DNA of 64,000 bases, from assembly GCA_020630715.1 (NCBI GenBank), contig JAHDIQ010000001.1, forward strand, positions 368,513-432,512. Direction: 5' to 3'. Positions 15,631 through 24,844 of the stretch are shown one piece after another. How positions within the stretch are numbered: position 1 is the stretch's first letter; every line of letters starts with the position of its first letter. The translations under genes were made by a program, and so were the position numbers. The notes beneath the pieces were generated by a model, which was not told where the DNA came from, ran no database searches, and worked only from the letters and a program-made list of their open reading frames with translations. Source of the DNA: Nonlabens sp. GTDB taxonomy: Bacteria > Bacteroidota > Bacteroidia > Flavobacteriales > Flavobacteriaceae.

Positions 15631-16635
15631 CTACGGTACTTCAATCGTGTTTACAATCTTGTTAACGATATCTTCTGTAGTAAAGTTTTCTGCCTCTGCC
15701 TCGTAGGTAATACCGATACGGTGACGCAATACATCTAGTACTACCGCACGCACATCTTCTGGAACTACGTATCCACGACGCTTAATAAATGCATAGCATT
15801 TAGAAGCTTTGGCTAGGTTGATAGATCCACGTGGCGATGCACCAAAACTGATCAACGGCTTCAAATCGTGAAGTCCATAATTTTCTGGATAACGCGTTGC
15901 AAAAATGATGTCTAGTATGTATTTCTCGATTTTCTCATCCATGTAAACCATTTCTACAGCGTCTTGTGCTCTAATGATTTGCTCTGGAGAAATCACAGCG
16001 TTAGGAACTGGAAACTCCTTTTTTAAATTAGCTCGCATGATATACTGCTCATCTGCAATACTCGGATAATCAATCACTGTTTTAAGCATAAAACGGTCCA
16101 TCTGTGCTTCTGGTAATGGATAGGTTCCTTCTTGATCTACTGGGTTTTGAGTTGCCATTACTAGGAATGGATGTTGCAATTTAAAAGTTTCATCACCTAT
16201 GGTTACTTGCTTTTCTTGCATGGCTTCTAGCAGTGCACTTTGAACCTTGGCAGGTGCACGGTTGATCTCATCTGCCAGTACAAAGTTTGCAAAAATAGGT
16301 CCTTTCTTGATCGAGAAATCGTTCTCTTTCATGTTGTAGATCAGTGTTCCTACCACATCTGCTGGTAATAAATCTGGAGTAAATTGAACACGTGAGAACG
16401 ATCCTTGGACGGCTTTTGAAAGCGTTGTGATCGCAAGTGTTTTTGCTAGTCCAGGAACTCCTTCTAGAAGAATATGTCCTTTTCCTAATAATCCTATTAA
16501 TAATCGTTCTACCATATACTGCTGGCCTACAATTACTTTATTCATCTCATTCACGAGTAGATCGACAAATTGACTTTCCTGTGCAATTTTCTCATTGATA
16601 CTCGCAATATCAACGGGCGTATTAGTTTGTTCCAT
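15631..16635 (-). CDS. moxR: MoxR family AAA+ ATPase
   Basis: The 334-residue cytoplasmic ATPase has Walker A 'GVPGLAKT' (residues 59-66), Walker B 'FVLADEIN' (D122-E123), a sensor segment 'MATQNPVDQEGTYPLPEAQMDRF' shortened here to ATQNP, and a C-terminal winged-lid domain (about 240-334). MoxR ATPases work as chaperones that remodel VWA proteins. It is the first gene of the leftward Bat cluster, and its product should act on the DUF58, BatA and BatB proteins. The ATG start is clear. Confidence 0.95.
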   Translation of the reverse strand: MEQTNTPVDIASINEKIAQESQFVDLLVNEMNKVIVGQQYMVERLLIGLLGKGHILLEGVPGLAKTLAITTLSKAVQGSFSRVQFTPDLLPADVVGTLIYNMKENDFSIKKGPIFANFVLADEINRAPAKVQSALLEAMQEKQVTIGDETFKLQHPFLVMATQNPVDQEGTYPLPEAQMDRFMLKTVIDYPSIADEQYIMRANLKKEFPVPNAVISPEQIIRAQDAVEMVYMDEKIEKYILDIIFATRYPENYGLHDLKPLISFGASPRGSINLAKASKCYAFIKRRGYVVPEDVRAVVLDVLRHRIGITYEAEAENFTTEDIVNKIVNTIEVP

Positions 16636-16777
16636 ATAAATTAGTAGTTTCTCTTAATAACAACTTGCAAAATGTCGCTTTCTTATGATGTATGCTGTTA
16701 ATCCACCGTTAAAAATGCATAAAATTCCTTAAAAATTTGAAGATGTTTTGATAATGTATAGTTGTTATTGGGATTTC

Positions 16778-16791
16778 GCTTTCGCGAAAGC
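16778..16791. repeat. GCTTTCGCGAAAGC palindrome, copy 4 (intergenic)
   Basis: Exact copy within the larger palindrome TTTCGCTTTCGCGAAAGCGA (16774 onwards), between the divergent moxR and SDR genes. Confidence 0.95.
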
Positions 16792-16836
16792 GAAATAATA
16801 CAACCTGATTGCTTTAAATTTGTGGAAAATAGGGAT

Positions 16837-17589
16837 ATGAAAACAGCATTAATCACGGGCGCAACAAGCGGAATAGGACTGGCTACAGCAATGACACTAG
16901 CAGAAAATGGTTTTGCACTAATATTATGTGGTCGAAATCAGGAAAAACTAGCCGAGCTAGAACAGGAATTAGATGCATTAGTACCTACTACGACCTTGTG
17001 TTTTGATGTGCGCAATCGAGAGCTCGTTTTTGAAAAAATAAATAGTTTAGAAGAGCCATTTGATGAAATTGATATCCTTATCAATAATGCAGGAAATGCT
17101 CATGGACTAGATCCTATTGACACTGGAAGTCTAGATGACTGGGATGCGATGATGGATATTAATGTAAAAGGATTGCTATATGTAAGTAAAGCAATTATTC
17201 CACAAATGCGTGATCGTAAATGTGGCCAAATCATCAACATAGGTAGTACCGCTGGTAAAGAAGTCTATCCTAACGGTAATGTTTATTGCGGTTCAAAACA
17301 CGCGGTAGACGCAATCACCACTGGAATGCGTTTAGATTTAAATCCTTACGGTATACGTGTAGGAGCGGTAAATCCAGGACTGGTAGAAACTAATTTTAGC
17401 GAGGTACGTTTTAAAGGCGACACGGATCGCGCTAGCAAAGTGTATCAAGGTTACCAAGCACTACAACCACAAGATATAGCAGATGTCATTCTGTTTGCAC
17501 TTACCAGACCAGCACACGTAAACATCGCAGATCTAACCGTAATGTGTACTGCACAGGCTAGTAGTACTGTTGTGAAGAAAAATAATTAA
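16837..17589 (+). CDS. SDR family NAD(P)-dependent oxidoreductase
   Basis: The 250-residue short-chain dehydrogenase has the cofactor motif 'TGATSGIG' (residues about 7-14), 'NNAGNAHG' (about 86-93) and the catalytic Y-x3-K in 'YCGSKHAV' (about 156-163) with a Ser in 'IGSTAGK'. The sequence looks like the YdfG/3-hydroxy acid dehydrogenase group that oxidises serine, threonine and 3-hydroxy acids with NADP+, but the substrate is not certain. The frame extends upstream through a palindrome to 16762; the ATG at 16837 gives the expected SDR start, so I use it. Confidence 0.9.
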   Translation: MKTALITGATSGIGLATAMTLAENGFALILCGRNQEKLAELEQELDALVPTTTLCFDVRNRELVFEKINSLEEPFDEIDILINNAGNAHGLDPIDTGSLDDWDAMMDINVKGLLYVSKAIIPQMRDRKCGQIINIGSTAGKEVYPNGNVYCGSKHAVDAITTGMRLDLNPYGIRVGAVNPGLVETNFSEVRFKGDTDRASKVYQGYQALQPQDIADVILFALTRPAHVNIADLTVMCTAQASSTVVKKNN

Positions 17590-17656
17590 CTGTTGTTGCG
17601 AGACTTTTGTATTACTAAGAACAACCTAGAAATCTGTTCAATTTAAATCTCTATAA

Positions 17657-18043
17657 ATGAAAAAAATATTCACAATACTAATACTAGTGATTATGATTTC
17701 CTGCCAGCAGGAAAAGGAAGCCACAATTGAAAACATCAATCAAATCTATGCTACTAAGGATTTCTCTATTGAGTTTAAAATGAGTGAAGATGATGAAATT
17801 CGCATGAGTTTTAGAGAGGATTATATGACCTACATCATTAATGGAGAAACAAATCGGAAAACAGTAGCCTATGATGAGTTATTGCTCATCAACGATTTTG
17901 TGGCAAATCAATTTAAAGAGCACGATCCTAACCGTGAAGATCTACCTAAAATTGTGATTTATAATGATACTAGAAAAGTAACGCTTAAGGTGCCACAATA
18001 TGCGAGTAAGCTTAGAACCTTAATCAATAAACTAGGAATTTAA
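17657..18043 (+). CDS. small lipoprotein, 128 aa
   Basis: The lipoprotein signal peptide is 'MKKIFTILILVIMISC', with Cys16 as the likely acylated residue. The rest (about 110 residues) is polar, with beta strands 'FSIEFKMSEDDEIRMSFRED' -like and a C-terminal helix. I do not recognise a family. It is probably anchored in the outer or inner membrane. It precedes hemB by 71 bases, and hemB appears to have its own promoter, so no functional link is implied. Confidence 0.75.
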   Translation: MKKIFTILILVIMISCQQEKEATIENINQIYATKDFSIEFKMSEDDEIRMSFREDYMTYIINGETNRKTVAYDELLLINDFVANQFKEHDPNREDLPKIVIYNDTRKVTLKVPQYASKLRTLINKLGI

Positions 18044-18065
18044 ATAATTCATAACGACAGGTTAT

Positions 18066-18096
18066 TTGACCACTCATATTAAATAACCGAAATTTG
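18066..18096 (+). promoter_or_regulatory. candidate hemB promoter
   Basis: A TTG (18066-18068), a 20-base spacer and GAAATTTG (18089-18096, one mismatch to TAnnTTTG) stand 18 bases upstream of the hemB ATG. Confidence 0.45.
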
Positions 18097-18114
18097 CACA
18101 AAGTTATATAGCGT

Positions 18115-19089
18115 ATGTTTCCTTTAAGACGTAATCGTAGATTAAGAGCCAGCCACGCGGTGCGCTCCTTAGTTCAAGAAACGAGTATTTCACCAAATGA
18201 TTTTATCGTACCTCTTTTTGTAGTAGAAGGTTCTGGAGTGAAAGAAGAAATTCCGTCCATGCCAGATTATTACAGGTTTAGTTTAGACTTACTTAAAGAT
18301 GAAGTACAACTATTGTGGATCATGGGATTAAAATCTGTATTGCTTTTTGTAAAAGTTCATGATCATCTAAAAGATAATGCTGGTACAGAAGCTCTAAATC
18401 CTAATGGTTTAATGCAACGTGCTATTAAAACCGTAAAAGACGTCGCTCCAGATATGTATGTCATGACAGATGTTGCGCTAGATCCATTCTCTAGCTATGG
18501 TCATGATGGTATTGTAAAAGATCATCAAATTATCAATGACGAGACTTGTGATGTGCTTGCTAAAATGGCTATTTCTCATGCACAAGCTGGCGCAGATATG
18601 GTTGCGCCTAGTGATATGATGGATGGCCGTATTTTATACATACGTGAAGCGCTAGAAGAAGAAGGTTATAAGAATACTGGAATTATGAGTTATAGCGCCA
18701 AATATGCCAGTGCTTTTTATGGGCCATTTAGAGATGCGCTGGATAGCGCACCAGGATTTGGTGATAAGAAAACCTACCAGATGGATCCTGCAAATCGTAG
18801 TGAAGCCATACGTGAAACACTCATGGATATTGACGAAGGAGCTGATATCGTGATGGTAAAACCAGGTCTTTGTTACCTAGACATAGTACGTGATTTAAAA
18901 AACGAAGTAGAAGTACCTATAAGCGTGTATCAAGTAAGTGGAGAATACGCAATGCTCAAAGCAGCTGCAGAAAAAGGATGGTTAGATCATGATGCCGTGA
19001 TGATGGAACAAATCACGGCTATTAAAAGAGCTGGCGCAGATTTAATCGCTAGTTACTTTGCTAAGGATGTGGTACGATTACTAGATTAA
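18115..19089 (+). CDS. hemB: delta-aminolevulinic acid dehydratase (porphobilinogen synthase)
   Basis: The 324-residue enzyme joins two 5-aminolevulinate molecules into porphobilinogen in haem biosynthesis. The Schiff-base lysines K196 ('YSAKYASAF') and K249 ('VMVKPGLCYLD') are present. The metal-site segment reads 'TDVALDPFSSYGHDG' (about 118-132), with Asp in place of the usual cysteine triad, so it belongs to the cysteine-free magnesium-dependent type rather than the zinc type. The position of the ATG fits the short N-terminal arm. It is followed after 34 bases by the CNNM gene. Confidence 0.97.
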   Translation: MFPLRRNRRLRASHAVRSLVQETSISPNDFIVPLFVVEGSGVKEEIPSMPDYYRFSLDLLKDEVQLLWIMGLKSVLLFVKVHDHLKDNAGTEALNPNGLMQRAIKTVKDVAPDMYVMTDVALDPFSSYGHDGIVKDHQIINDETCDVLAKMAISHAQAGADMVAPSDMMDGRILYIREALEEEGYKNTGIMSYSAKYASAFYGPFRDALDSAPGFGDKKTYQMDPANRSEAIRETLMDIDEGADIVMVKPGLCYLDIVRDLKNEVEVPISVYQVSGEYAMLKAAAEKGWLDHDAVMMEQITAIKRAGADLIASYFAKDVVRLLD

Positions 19090-19123
19090 CATTATTCAAT
19101 TAAATTTACCAAAAAAATAATCC

Positions 19124-20218
19124 ATGGGATTACTACTCATATACGCAACCGTATCTATCTTCTTTTCGTTCTTATGTTCGATTTTAGAAGCGGTGCTACT
19201 TAGTATTACAGACACCTTTATGCAAGTAAAGGAAAAAGAAGAAGCGCCATACATCGCATCATTAAGAGAATTGAAACAAGATGTAGATAAACCATTAATA
19301 GCTATTCTTACCTTAAATACTCTTGCACATACCGTAGGCGCTATTCTAGTAGGTGTGCAGGCAGAAAATATGGTGAGCTCTAGTGAGTATAATGCAAATT
19401 ATTTTGGAATTCCTTTTGTTGGTATTATTTCTGGTATCATGACGGTTTTAATTCTGGTAGTTTCAGAGATTATCCCTAAAACCATAGGTGCTACTTACTG
19501 GCAAGGTCTTGCTAGTTTTTCTACAAGAACTTTAAAAATTATGGTGCTTATTTTAAAGTACACTGGTATTTTATGGGTGCTTCAATTGACGACAAAAGCA
19601 ATCGGGAAAAGTGCACATATCAATACCATGACTCGCGAAGATTTTATCGCCATAACAGATACGGCAGAGAAAGAAGGTGTTTTTGATCCTAGTGAAGGTC
19701 AATACATTAAAAGCCTTATGAATTTCAATCAAATTCAAGTGAAAGACATCATGACGCCACGATCTGTAATGTTTATGGCCGCGCAATCCACAAAAATCAA
19801 ATCATTTTTTGAAGAAAATCAAGAATTGCGTTTTTCACGTATTCCTGTTTTTGGTGAGAATAGAGACGATATCAAAGGTTACGTACTTAAAGATCATATT
19901 CTAGAAGATATTATTCACGATAAACCTGCAGAGACTTTGGCAGATTTACGTAGAGAGATAAATATGGTGTCTGCATCCATGCCTATCCCACAATTATTTG
20001 AAAAAATGATCGCTACAAAAGAGCATATTGCACTAGTAGTAGATGATTATGGTAGCGCACAAGGGCTAGCCACTATGGAAGATGTAATTGAAACCATGTT
20101 AGGACTAGAAATCATGGATGAAAGCGACAATGTGGAAGACATGCAACAGCTCGCTCGTAAGAATTGGCAAAAACGATCAAAGTCATTAGGGCTAGAAACA
20201 CCGGATAAGGAGTTTTAA
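19124..20218 (+). CDS. CNNM/DUF21 transporter with CBS domains
   Basis: The 364-residue protein has an N-terminal DUF21 domain with membrane segments at about 3-25, 62-82, 98-120 and 130-150, and a cytoplasmic pair of CBS domains (about 200-325, 'VKDIMTPRSVMF', 'IALVVDDYGSAQGLATMEDVIETMLG'). The C-terminal CorC-type domain of related proteins is absent. Members act in magnesium/divalent-cation export or are called hemolysin-like, though haemolysis is not established. The next gene starts at the A of the stop-start overlap 'TAATG', so both are co-translated. Confidence 0.88.
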   Translation: MGLLLIYATVSIFFSFLCSILEAVLLSITDTFMQVKEKEEAPYIASLRELKQDVDKPLIAILTLNTLAHTVGAILVGVQAENMVSSSEYNANYFGIPFVGIISGIMTVLILVVSEIIPKTIGATYWQGLASFSTRTLKIMVLILKYTGILWVLQLTTKAIGKSAHINTMTREDFIAITDTAEKEGVFDPSEGQYIKSLMNFNQIQVKDIMTPRSVMFMAAQSTKIKSFFEENQELRFSRIPVFGENRDDIKGYVLKDHILEDIIHDKPAETLADLRREINMVSASMPIPQLFEKMIATKEHIALVVDDYGSAQGLATMEDVIETMLGLEIMDESDNVEDMQQLARKNWQKRSKSLGLETPDKEF

Positions 20219-20943
20219 TGATTCTTTACTATTTAGGGATCGCCCTACAAATATTCTGCTTTTATCATGCGTATACCAATAGAAAGGAATACTATTGGTA
20301 CGCAGTTATTTTTTTCTTACCAGCCTTAGGATCAATTGTTTATCTTTTAATTCATTTCTATAATAAAAATGATGCCGAAAAGGTAGGTGAAGAAATTACA
20401 GCGGTTTTTAATCCATCAAAGAAAATCAATGATTTAATTAAGCAATTGGAATTTGCAGATACATTTGCAAATCGTGTGGCTCTAGCAGACGCCTATTTTG
20501 AGAGGTCAGCTTATGATCTTGCTATTGAACTTTATATAGAAAGTTTAGATGGCGCACATAAAAATGATCAACACGTGCAAGAACAACTTATAGCTTCATA
20601 TTATTTAAAAAATGATTTTGAAAAGACGATTGAATTAGGTGAAACAGTTAGTAAGCAATTAGGATTTGAAAAAGATAGCTCATTACTTTATTTGGGACTG
20701 GCATATCAACAATTAGGAAAACTAAAAACGGCAGAACGTTATTTGGCCATATTAGACAAAAGATATTCAAATTACGACGAGCGATTAGTCCTTGTAAATT
20801 TCTATTTTGAAATAGGTAAAGAACAAGAGGCTAAGGAATTAATTGAAGAACTCTTAATTGAATTTGACCATATGAACAAACCTAATAGGCGTAAATATTC
20901 TAAAACAATTCAACAGGTTAAAAAGCTTGCATCTACATATTAA
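20218..20943 (+). CDS. membrane-anchored TPR protein
   Basis: The 241-residue protein has two N-terminal membrane segments ('MILYYLGIALQIFCFYHAY', 'YYWYAVIFFLPALGSIVYLLI'; about 1-19 and 25-46), reminiscent of the PLD-nuclease N-terminal membrane module, then a soluble helical part with tetratricopeptide repeats (about 75-220; 'NRVALADAYFERSAYDLAIELY', 'SLLYLGLAYQQLGKL'). It is probably a scaffold facing the cytoplasm. It starts inside the stop codon of the CNNM gene and likely works with it; the role is unknown. Confidence 0.75.
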   Translation: MILYYLGIALQIFCFYHAYTNRKEYYWYAVIFFLPALGSIVYLLIHFYNKNDAEKVGEEITAVFNPSKKINDLIKQLEFADTFANRVALADAYFERSAYDLAIELYIESLDGAHKNDQHVQEQLIASYYLKNDFEKTIELGETVSKQLGFEKDSSLLYLGLAYQQLGKLKTAERYLAILDKRYSNYDERLVLVNFYFEIGKEQEAKELIEELLIEFDHMNKPNRRKYSKTIQQVKKLASTY

Positions 20944-20953
20944 TGTATTTATT

Positions 20954-21466
20954 ATGAAACCACTTCTTACCTTTATATTTTTATTGATCACTATGGTATC
21001 AAATGCACAACAATCTGATGTAAAGGAAGCATTTTTAGAAAAATGGCAAAATTCTAAAGAGTACCTGATCAATATGGCGCAAGCCATGCCAGAAGAACAT
21101 TACGATTTCACGCCAGTAGAAGATAAAATGAGCTTTAAAACACAATTGCTTCATATTAAAGATAATATGGACTGGCTAGCTTCTACCTATTTCAACCTTG
21201 CAACTCAAGGAGAACCAGAAGACTATACAAATGCTAGTAAAGAGGATATCATAAACGCTCTAAAAAATAGTTTTGACAACGTCTACAATACAGTAAAAAA
21301 TACTGAGGTTGAGGATTTTAAAACCACTGTAAAATTCTTTGCTGGTCCTAAATCAAAACTTCAAATTCTTAACCTGCTACACGATCACGTCACCCATCAT
21401 CGAGGACAGTTAATCGTATATATGAACCTAAAGAACATAGAACTGCCTCGCTATTCTGGCTGGTGA
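20954..21466 (+). CDS. secreted DinB-like metal-binding protein
   Basis: With the ATG at 20954 it has 170 residues and a signal peptide ('MKPLLTFIFLLITMVSNAQ'). The DinB four-helix fold shows the expected ligands: an His in 'LLHIKDNMDWL' (about residue 67) and the pair in 'LHDHVTHHRGQL' (about 146-151), which bind nickel or zinc in the family. Most DinB proteins are cytoplasmic; exported versions occur in Bacteroidota. Family members are thiol transferases or of unknown function. It follows the TPR gene after 10 bases. Confidence 0.85.
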   Translation: MKPLLTFIFLLITMVSNAQQSDVKEAFLEKWQNSKEYLINMAQAMPEEHYDFTPVEDKMSFKTQLLHIKDNMDWLASTYFNLATQGEPEDYTNASKEDIINALKNSFDNVYNTVKNTEVEDFKTTVKFFAGPKSKLQILNLLHDHVTHHRGQLIVYMNLKNIELPRYSGW

Positions 21467-21583
21467 TTCTGCTGAATGAAATTGATAAATCTCTAATTGA
21501 TCATAAGTTTCCGCGCCGTTTAGGCGATGTACTGAGTTTATAGAAGTAGTTAGGGAAAGGAAATTGAGCTAAAAATGAATCAC

Positions 21584-21679
21584 AATTTAGACAATGCCAA
21601 CACTAATATTTGGCATGTCAAATCTCAAGGACTGTTTCTTCAAAATCAACATACTAAGTTTTGGTCTTGGCATGTTTGG
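21584..21679 (+). repeat. two-hairpin TGCCAA element, copy 1
   Basis: Shares 'AATTTAGACAATGCCAACAC', then TTGGCATGTCAAATCT, and the end CTTGGCATGTTTGG with the copy at 52116-52224. Hairpin 1 is TGCCAA (21595-21600) / TTGGCA (21610-21615). Hairpin 2 is weakened by two changes here (CATACTAAG facing CTTGGCATG). Confidence 0.85.
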
Positions 21680-21824
21680 CATTTGAACTGATAACCCAAA
21701 ACTCATTCCCTAACAGCAAAGGACAGAGTTCCTATTCGTAGGTTTTTTGTTTAAATAAACATCCCTTTAAATCTCCGTTCCAAGGGAGACTTTTTTATAT
21801 ACACTTAAACTTTATTTTTCTTCA

Positions 21825-21865
21825 ACTCCTTCCTTTGAAGGAAGGCTGGGATGGATGTTTACGAT
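21825..21865 (-). repeat. AGCCTTCC/GGAAGG hairpin repeat, copy 2 (inverted)
   Basis: Read on the minus strand: TAAACATCCATCCCAGCC then TTCCTTCAAAGGAAGGA, the same element as 11181-11220 in opposite orientation. Confidence 0.75.
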
Positions 21866-21947
21866 TATACTCTAGCATTTCTTTAAGAATCGTTAATCCA
21901 TATTCAACCTCAAACGCCTTATCTTTAAGGCTCAAAATCACGAGCCC

Positions 21948-24827
21948 ATGAAGAGAGTTCTTATTGTTTTTGTTTTCGCTTTAAGCAAAATCATAATCGC
22001 ACAACAACCTACCGCAACGCCAGCATCCCAGGTTCTAGAAGGTTTACAGCAACTAGAAGAAATGCGCAATTCTTCACAGTTGAAAAACCTCGCATTTAAA
22101 AACATAGGTCCTACCATCATGTCTGGTCGCGTGGTAGATATCGATGTAAATCCATCTGATCCTACAGAGTTTCTAGTCGCTTATGCTAGTGGTGGATTAT
22201 GGCACACCGCAAATAGTGGAACCAGCTTTGAACCTATTATGGACAATGCGGCTACCATTAATTTAGGAGATATCGCAGTAGACTGGAACAGTAAAACCAT
22301 CTGGGCAGGAACCGGTGAAAACAATTCTAGCCGTAGTAGTTATGCAGGAATAGGTGTTTTAAAATCTACAGATTTTGGAAAAACATGGAGTGATCCTATG
22401 CTTACAGACTCGCATCATATAGGCCGTATTTTAATTAATCCTAATAACACGGATCATGTGATCGTAGCAGTAACTGGACCGCTATATTCTACCAGCGATT
22501 CTCGAGGTATTTATGTAACAAAAAATGGTGGCGATAGCTGGAATAAAACACTTTTTGCCACAAATATGGCTGGATTTATAGACCTAGCTACCACACCAGA
22601 CAACTTTAATATTATGTACGCCTCTAGCTGGGAAAAAGATCGTAAAGCATGGAATTTTGATGGTGATGGAACTGCCAGCGCTATTTATAAAAGTATAGAT
22701 GCTGGTGAAAATTGGGTAAAAATCACAACTGCTAGCAGTGGTTTCCCTACTGGATCTGGCACAGGTCGCATCGGTCTTGCGGTGTATGATGAGAATACCG
22801 TTTATGCAATTCATGACTCACAATTCCGTAGAGAGAAAAAGGATAATGGTGGTAACGCTTTCGCGAAAGCGGAATCCAATCAACTCTCAAAAAACGATTT
22901 TAAATCCATGTCTAAAGAAGCCTTTCTAGCACTAGACAACAAAAAACTGAATACCTTTTTAAAACAAAACGGATTCCAAGAGAAGTACAGCGCCCAAAAC
23001 GTAAAAAATATGGTACGCGCTGGTGATGCAACACCTATGGATGTAGCAAAATATTTAGAAAATGCAAACACACAATTATTTGACACACCAGTAAAAGGTG
23101 CCGAATTGTACCGCAGTAATGACGGTGGAAAAACTTGGGCAAAAACACACAAAGGACAAATAGACGATGTGTTTTATAGCTATGGCTATTATTTTGCACA
23201 GGTGCGTGTAGATCCTAGTGATGTAAATGATGTTTATGTCATGGGTGTTCCTATCGTAAAATCAGATGATGGCGGGAAAAATTTTGAAAATATTTCGCGA
23301 GAAAATGTCCATGCAGATCATCATGCATTATGGATCAACCCAAATAAACGTGGTCATATTATCAATGGTAATGATGGTGGAGTGAACATTTCTTATGACG
23401 ATGGTGAGACATGGATTAAAAACAATACACCTAGTGTAGGACAGTTTTATGCTATTAATTATGACCTACAAGAACCCTATAATGTTTACGGTGGATTACA
23501 AGATAATGGCGTGTGGAAAGGCTCGCATACCGCTAGAGAAAATCGTGCGTGGCATCAACAAGGTCAATATCCGTGGGAAACCATTATGGGTGGTGATGGA
23601 ATGCAAATACAAATAGACGATCGTGATCCTAATGTGGTGTATACTGGATTTCAATTTGGTAATTACTATCGATTGAACTTAGCAACTGGTGACCGTAAAT
23701 ACATTCAACCAAAACACAAACTAGGTGAGTCGCCATACCGTTTTAACTGGCAAACACCTGTTCTATTGAGTTCACATAATCAGGACATTCTATATCTAGG
23801 TGGTAACAAATTAATGCGCAGTCTAAACCAAGGCGATGACTGGACGGCGATATCGCCAGATTTAACTCAAGGTGGAAAAGCTGGAAATGTAGCGTATGGA
23901 ACGCTAACTAGTATTAGTGAATCACCGTTTGAATTTGGTTTAATTTATACAGGATCAGATGATGGACTGGTTCAAGTGACAAAAAATGGTGGCGCTAGCT
24001 GGGAAAACCTCAACGGTCCATGGCCTGCAAATTTATGGGTAAGTCGTATTGTAGCATCTGCACATGATAAAGCAACCGTTTATGTCTCTTTAAATGGATA
24101 CCGCTGGGATGATTTTACACCTTACGTATATAAAAGTGATGACTATGGAACAACGTGGAAGAATATAGGAAGCAGTATTCCTGCATCATCCGTAAACGTC
24201 ATTATAGAACATCCAGAACATGCTAATATGATATTCTTAGGAACTGATAATGCTACCTATGCCAGCACAAATCGCGGTACCAGCTGGGAAGTTCTTGATG
24301 GCGATATGCCACCTGTAGCCGTACACGATTTAAAAATCCAACCGGTAGAAAATCATTTATTAGTAGGAACACATGGTCGTTCTATTTACCTAGCAGATTT
24401 AAGCGCGATGGATTTACTACATCAAAATACACAAGAAGAGTTTATGGCTGGAACTTCAGGTAAGATGCTCAAACTATCACCTTTTACTAACTTTAAAGCT
24501 TCCTCTAGATATGGAAATAAAGTGCGTACCTGGTCTGAGATTAGAGAACCAGAAGTGATGCTTTCCTATTATAGTTCTAAGTCTGGAGAAATCACCATTA
24601 CGGTAATGAACACAGATGGTAAAAAGCTACAAGAGCTTAAAACTACCGCAGATCGTGGATTGAATTTCTATAGTTATAATACTAGTGTTTCAAAATCTGG
24701 TGCTAAACGTTTTGACAAAAAACCTAAAGTTAGAGATAACGGTAAAATGTATCTTCCTCAAGGAACGTATATGATTGAAATCAATAACGGTAGCCAGAAA
24801 GCGACACAGGAATTTGTGGTGGAGTGA
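21948..24827 (+). CDS. secreted VPS10/sortilin-like BNR-repeat protein
   Basis: The 959-residue protein has a signal peptide ('MKRVLIVFVFALSKIIIAQ'), then a beta-propeller with repeated Asp-box motifs such as 'SxDGGKTW' ('NDGGKTWAKT', 'DDGGKNFE', 'YDDGETWIKN', 'KNGGASWENL', 'DDYGTTWKN', 'NRGTSWEVL'), typical of sortilin/VPS10 and BNR-repeat glycosidase-like proteins. A helical stretch at about 300-390 breaks the propeller. The C-terminal part (about 830-959) is beta-rich. Members are often annotated as glycosyl hydrolase, but no catalytic acid pair is evident, so binding or scaffold function is as likely. The palindrome gives 'GNAFAKAES' at the edge of the inserted helices. Confidence 0.85.
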   Translation: MKRVLIVFVFALSKIIIAQQPTATPASQVLEGLQQLEEMRNSSQLKNLAFKNIGPTIMSGRVVDIDVNPSDPTEFLVAYASGGLWHTANSGTSFEPIMDNAATINLGDIAVDWNSKTIWAGTGENNSSRSSYAGIGVLKSTDFGKTWSDPMLTDSHHIGRILINPNNTDHVIVAVTGPLYSTSDSRGIYVTKNGGDSWNKTLFATNMAGFIDLATTPDNFNIMYASSWEKDRKAWNFDGDGTASAIYKSIDAGENWVKITTASSGFPTGSGTGRIGLAVYDENTVYAIHDSQFRREKKDNGGNAFAKAESNQLSKNDFKSMSKEAFLALDNKKLNTFLKQNGFQEKYSAQNVKNMVRAGDATPMDVAKYLENANTQLFDTPVKGAELYRSNDGGKTWAKTHKGQIDDVFYSYGYYFAQVRVDPSDVNDVYVMGVPIVKSDDGGKNFENISRENVHADHHALWINPNKRGHIINGNDGGVNISYDDGETWIKNNTPSVGQFYAINYDLQEPYNVYGGLQDNGVWKGSHTARENRAWHQQGQYPWETIMGGDGMQIQIDDRDPNVVYTGFQFGNYYRLNLATGDRKYIQPKHKLGESPYRFNWQTPVLLSSHNQDILYLGGNKLMRSLNQGDDWTAISPDLTQGGKAGNVAYGTLTSISESPFEFGLIYTGSDDGLVQVTKNGGASWENLNGPWPANLWVSRIVASAHDKATVYVSLNGYRWDDFTPYVYKSDDYGTTWKNIGSSIPASSVNVIIEHPEHANMIFLGTDNATYASTNRGTSWEVLDGDMPPVAVHDLKIQPVENHLLVGTHGRSIYLADLSAMDLLHQNTQEEFMAGTSGKMLKLSPFTNFKASSRYGNKVRTWSEIREPEVMLSYYSSKSGEITITVMNTDGKKLQELKTTADRGLNFYSYNTSVSKSGAKRFDKKPKVRDNGKMYLPQGTYMIEINNGSQKATQEFVVE
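22857..22870. repeat. GCTTTCGCGAAAGC palindrome, copy 5 (BNR protein)
   Basis: Exact copy read as NAFAKAESN, at the start of a helical insertion in the propeller. Confidence 0.95.
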
Positions 24828-24844
24828 TGTACTTTAAATTGTAA

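Larger units (their letters stand above)
21467..21947. other. 481-bp spacer built of repeats
   Basis: No gene is supported. It contains the two-hairpin TGCCAA element (21584-21679), a hairpin-like 'CTCCGTTCCAAGGGAGACTTTTTT' zone near 21771-21796 that could be a terminator, and the AGCCTTCC/GGAAGG element (about 21825-21865). Confidence 0.7.

Noticed and set aside
16762-16836. Extension of the SDR frame upstream through the palindrome
   Set aside because: The 25 extra residues precede the normal SDR N-terminus, and the region is intergenic.
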